The notes under the pieces were generated by a model. The model saw only the letters and a list, made by a program, of their open reading frames with translations, made no database searches and was not told the origin of the DNA. 64,000 bases of DNA from Mucilaginibacter dorajii (GTDB lineage: Bacteria > Bacteroidota > Bacteroidia > Sphingobacteriales > Sphingobacteriaceae): NCBI RefSeq assembly GCF_024808255.1, contig NZ_JANTYS010000002.1, forward strand, positions 186,001 to 250,000. Direction: 5' to 3'. The first letter of the stretch is position 1. Each line of letters starts with the position of its first letter. Below are positions 62,979 through 64,000 of the stretch, piece by piece. The translations under genes were made by a program, and so were the position numbers.

Positions 62979-63063
62979 ATGTCATTGCGAGAAATGAAGC
63001 AATCTCATGCTCTACAGGGCAAATCTGCATAGTTCGCGATTGCTTCGTTCCTCGCAATGACAT
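62979..63063. repeat. MITE-like palindrome, copy 6
   Basis: ATGTCATTGCGAGAAATGAAGCAATC at left, GATTGCTTCGTTCCTCGCAA TGACAT at right, with centre CTCTACAGGGCAAATCTGCA as in copy 1. Confidence 0.8.
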
Positions 63064-63108
63064 GGTGTATTTGTCTGGATAGATACGAGCAAGTGCCTGG
63101 CTAATATA

Positions 63109-63146
63109 AAAAGTAAAAAGGCCTCAATTGAGGCCTTTTTACTTTT
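63109..63146. terminator. Bidirectional terminator between LysE and the oxoamine synthase
   Basis: A perfect 19-bp palindrome (63109-63127 with 63128-63146) containing AAGGCCTCAATTGAGGCCTT, A-rich on one side and T-rich on the other. It serves both convergent genes. Confidence 0.85.
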
Positions 63147-63181
63147 ATAATTTAAAATCTGCACATCTGAAATCTGCACAT

Positions 63182-64000
63182 CTAAACCGCTACTTCCAGT
63201 TTATTTTCTTTGTAGTAGCCCGCTTTCAGTTTTTCGCCCATGGCGGTGTAGGCATCAAGGGTGCGTTGTACATCTTCTAATGAGTGCATAGCAGTTGGGA
63301 TCAACCTTAATAAGATTAAGCCTTTAGGGATAACCGGGTAAATCACAATAGAACAGAAGATGCCGTAGTTTTCGCGCAGGTCGCGGGTTAAGCTGGTGGC
63401 TTCGTAAAGGTCACCCTCTAAAAATACAGGGGTAACCATGGTATCGGTAACACCTAAATTAAACCCGCGTTCCCTTAAACCTTTTTGTAAGGTTGATGAG
63501 ATCAGCCACAATTTTTCACGCAGTTCTGGTTGCGACACCAACAGTTCAAAGCGTTTTTTCAAACCCAATACCATCGGCATTGGTAAAGCTTTCGCAAATG
63601 TTTGCGAACGCATATTGTAGCGCAAAAAGTGTACTATCTGCTCATCGGCGGCAACAAAAGCGCCTATACCCGCCATTGATTTGGCAAAGGTGGCAAAATA
63701 TACATCTACGCCATCAATAACATCCTGTTCTTCATGTGTACCGGCACCGGTTTTACCCATGGTACCGAAGCCATGCGCGTCATCAACCAATAAACGGAAG
63801 TTGAAATCCTTTTTAAGGTCAACAATCTCTTTTAGCTTACCCTGTGCTCCCGACATGCCAAAAACACCTTCGGTGATCAGCAAGATACCACCGCCGGTTT
63901 GTTCGGTTAATTTGGTAGCGCGTTCCAGCTGTTTTTTGCAGCTTTCAATATCGTTATGCTGGTAAACAAAGCGTTTACCCATATGTAAACGAACCCCGTC
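63182..64000 (-). CDS. Alpha-oxoamine synthase, Bacteroidota serine palmitoyltransferase type (5' end outside window)
   Basis: The C-terminal 273 residues of a PLP-dependent enzyme that joins an amino acid to an acyl-CoA. The PLP lysine is in FATFAKSMAG, with LLVDDAHGFGTMG two strands before and a substrate-site motif RSQTFAKALPMPM after it. The end RENYGIFCSIVIYPVIPKGL fits the sphingolipid-forming serine palmitoyltransferase of Bacteroidota better than KBL or BioF, but those are related. The gene continues past base 64000 (frame DGVRLHMGKR). Sphingolipid synthesis is expected in this group. Confidence 0.85.
   Translation of the reverse strand, partial: DGVRLHMGKRFVYQHNDIESCKKQLERATKLTEQTGGGILLITEGVFGMSGAQGKLKEIVDLKKDFNFRLLVDDAHGFGTMGKTGAGTHEEQDVIDGVDVYFATFAKSMAGIGAFVAADEQIVHFLRYNMRSQTFAKALPMPMVLGLKKRFELLVSQPELREKLWLISSTLQKGLRERGFNLGVTDTMVTPVFLEGDLYEATSLTRDLRENYGIFCSIVIYPVIPKGLILLRLIPTAMHSLEDVQRTLDAYTAMGEKLKAGYYKENKLEVAV

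Overview
The window looks like chromosomal DNA of a Bacteroidota bacterium, most probably Sphingobacteriaceae and close to Mucilaginibacter or Pedobacter. The signs are: promoter boxes of the Bacteroidota type (TTG/TTTG at -33, about 19-21 bases, then TAnnTTTG at -7) ahead of several genes; a short RpoD of the family's primary-sigma type; a T9SS type-B C-terminal sorting domain; AsmA-like, TonB-receptor, CHASE3-kinase, GH95 and GH20 proteins typical of the phylum; and intergenic palindromes of kinds that litter Sphingobacteriaceae genomes. The genus is inferred from style; no rRNA is present to confirm it.

Layout. 1-3.3 kb: a HAD-like gene cut by the left edge, argH, a RelE/ParE-type toxin-antitoxin pair and a pRiA4b ORF-3-like gene. 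3.3-7.4 kb is an accessory patch. It holds an unrecognised beta-rich protein, two decayed copies of one coding fragment, an exported protein, and a predicted toxin-antitoxin pair whose large partner has an ADP-ribosyltransferase-like signature. A shared hairpin family follows three consecutive minus-strand genes here. 7.4-16.6 kb: a GH95 fucosidase, a YtxH-like protein, a 1690-residue NHL-repeat/T9SS protein and an ankyrin protein. 17-20.4 kb: ftsK and a lolA-like gene. 20.9-30 kb: a 2003-residue alpha-2-macroglobulin, a CHASE3/PAS histidine kinase and a P-loop kinase-like gene.

30-45 kb is housekeeping and small conserved genes: DUF1456, a DbpA-like helicase, a TruC-like pseudouridine synthase, a DUF5009 membrane protein, rlmF, an all-alpha NTP pyrophosphatase, a histone-H1-like protein, DUF2142, ABM, DUF1801, DUF72, a lipoprotein, an LLM oxidoreductase, a phosphodiesterase-alkaline phosphatase fusion and an orphan DUF4255 (Pvc16-like) gene. 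45-64 kb: AsmA, rpoD, cspA, a GH13 lipoprotein, a small Fur-like wHTH, a TonB receptor with its small exported neighbour, a single-domain response regulator, tdk, a PEV-rich protein, a GH20 hexosaminidase, a BtuF-like protein, a LysE-type exporter and an alpha-oxoamine synthase (serine palmitoyltransferase type) cut by the right edge.

Most genes look like single transcription units. GH95, GH20, GH13, the TonB receptor and the T9SS protein point to a polysaccharide-degrading life style, although no classical SusCD polysaccharide locus is present. The main unusual content is the 3.3-7.4 kb patch, the dense palindromic repeats, and the way several promoters merge with dispersed repeats or sit only a few bases before the start codon.
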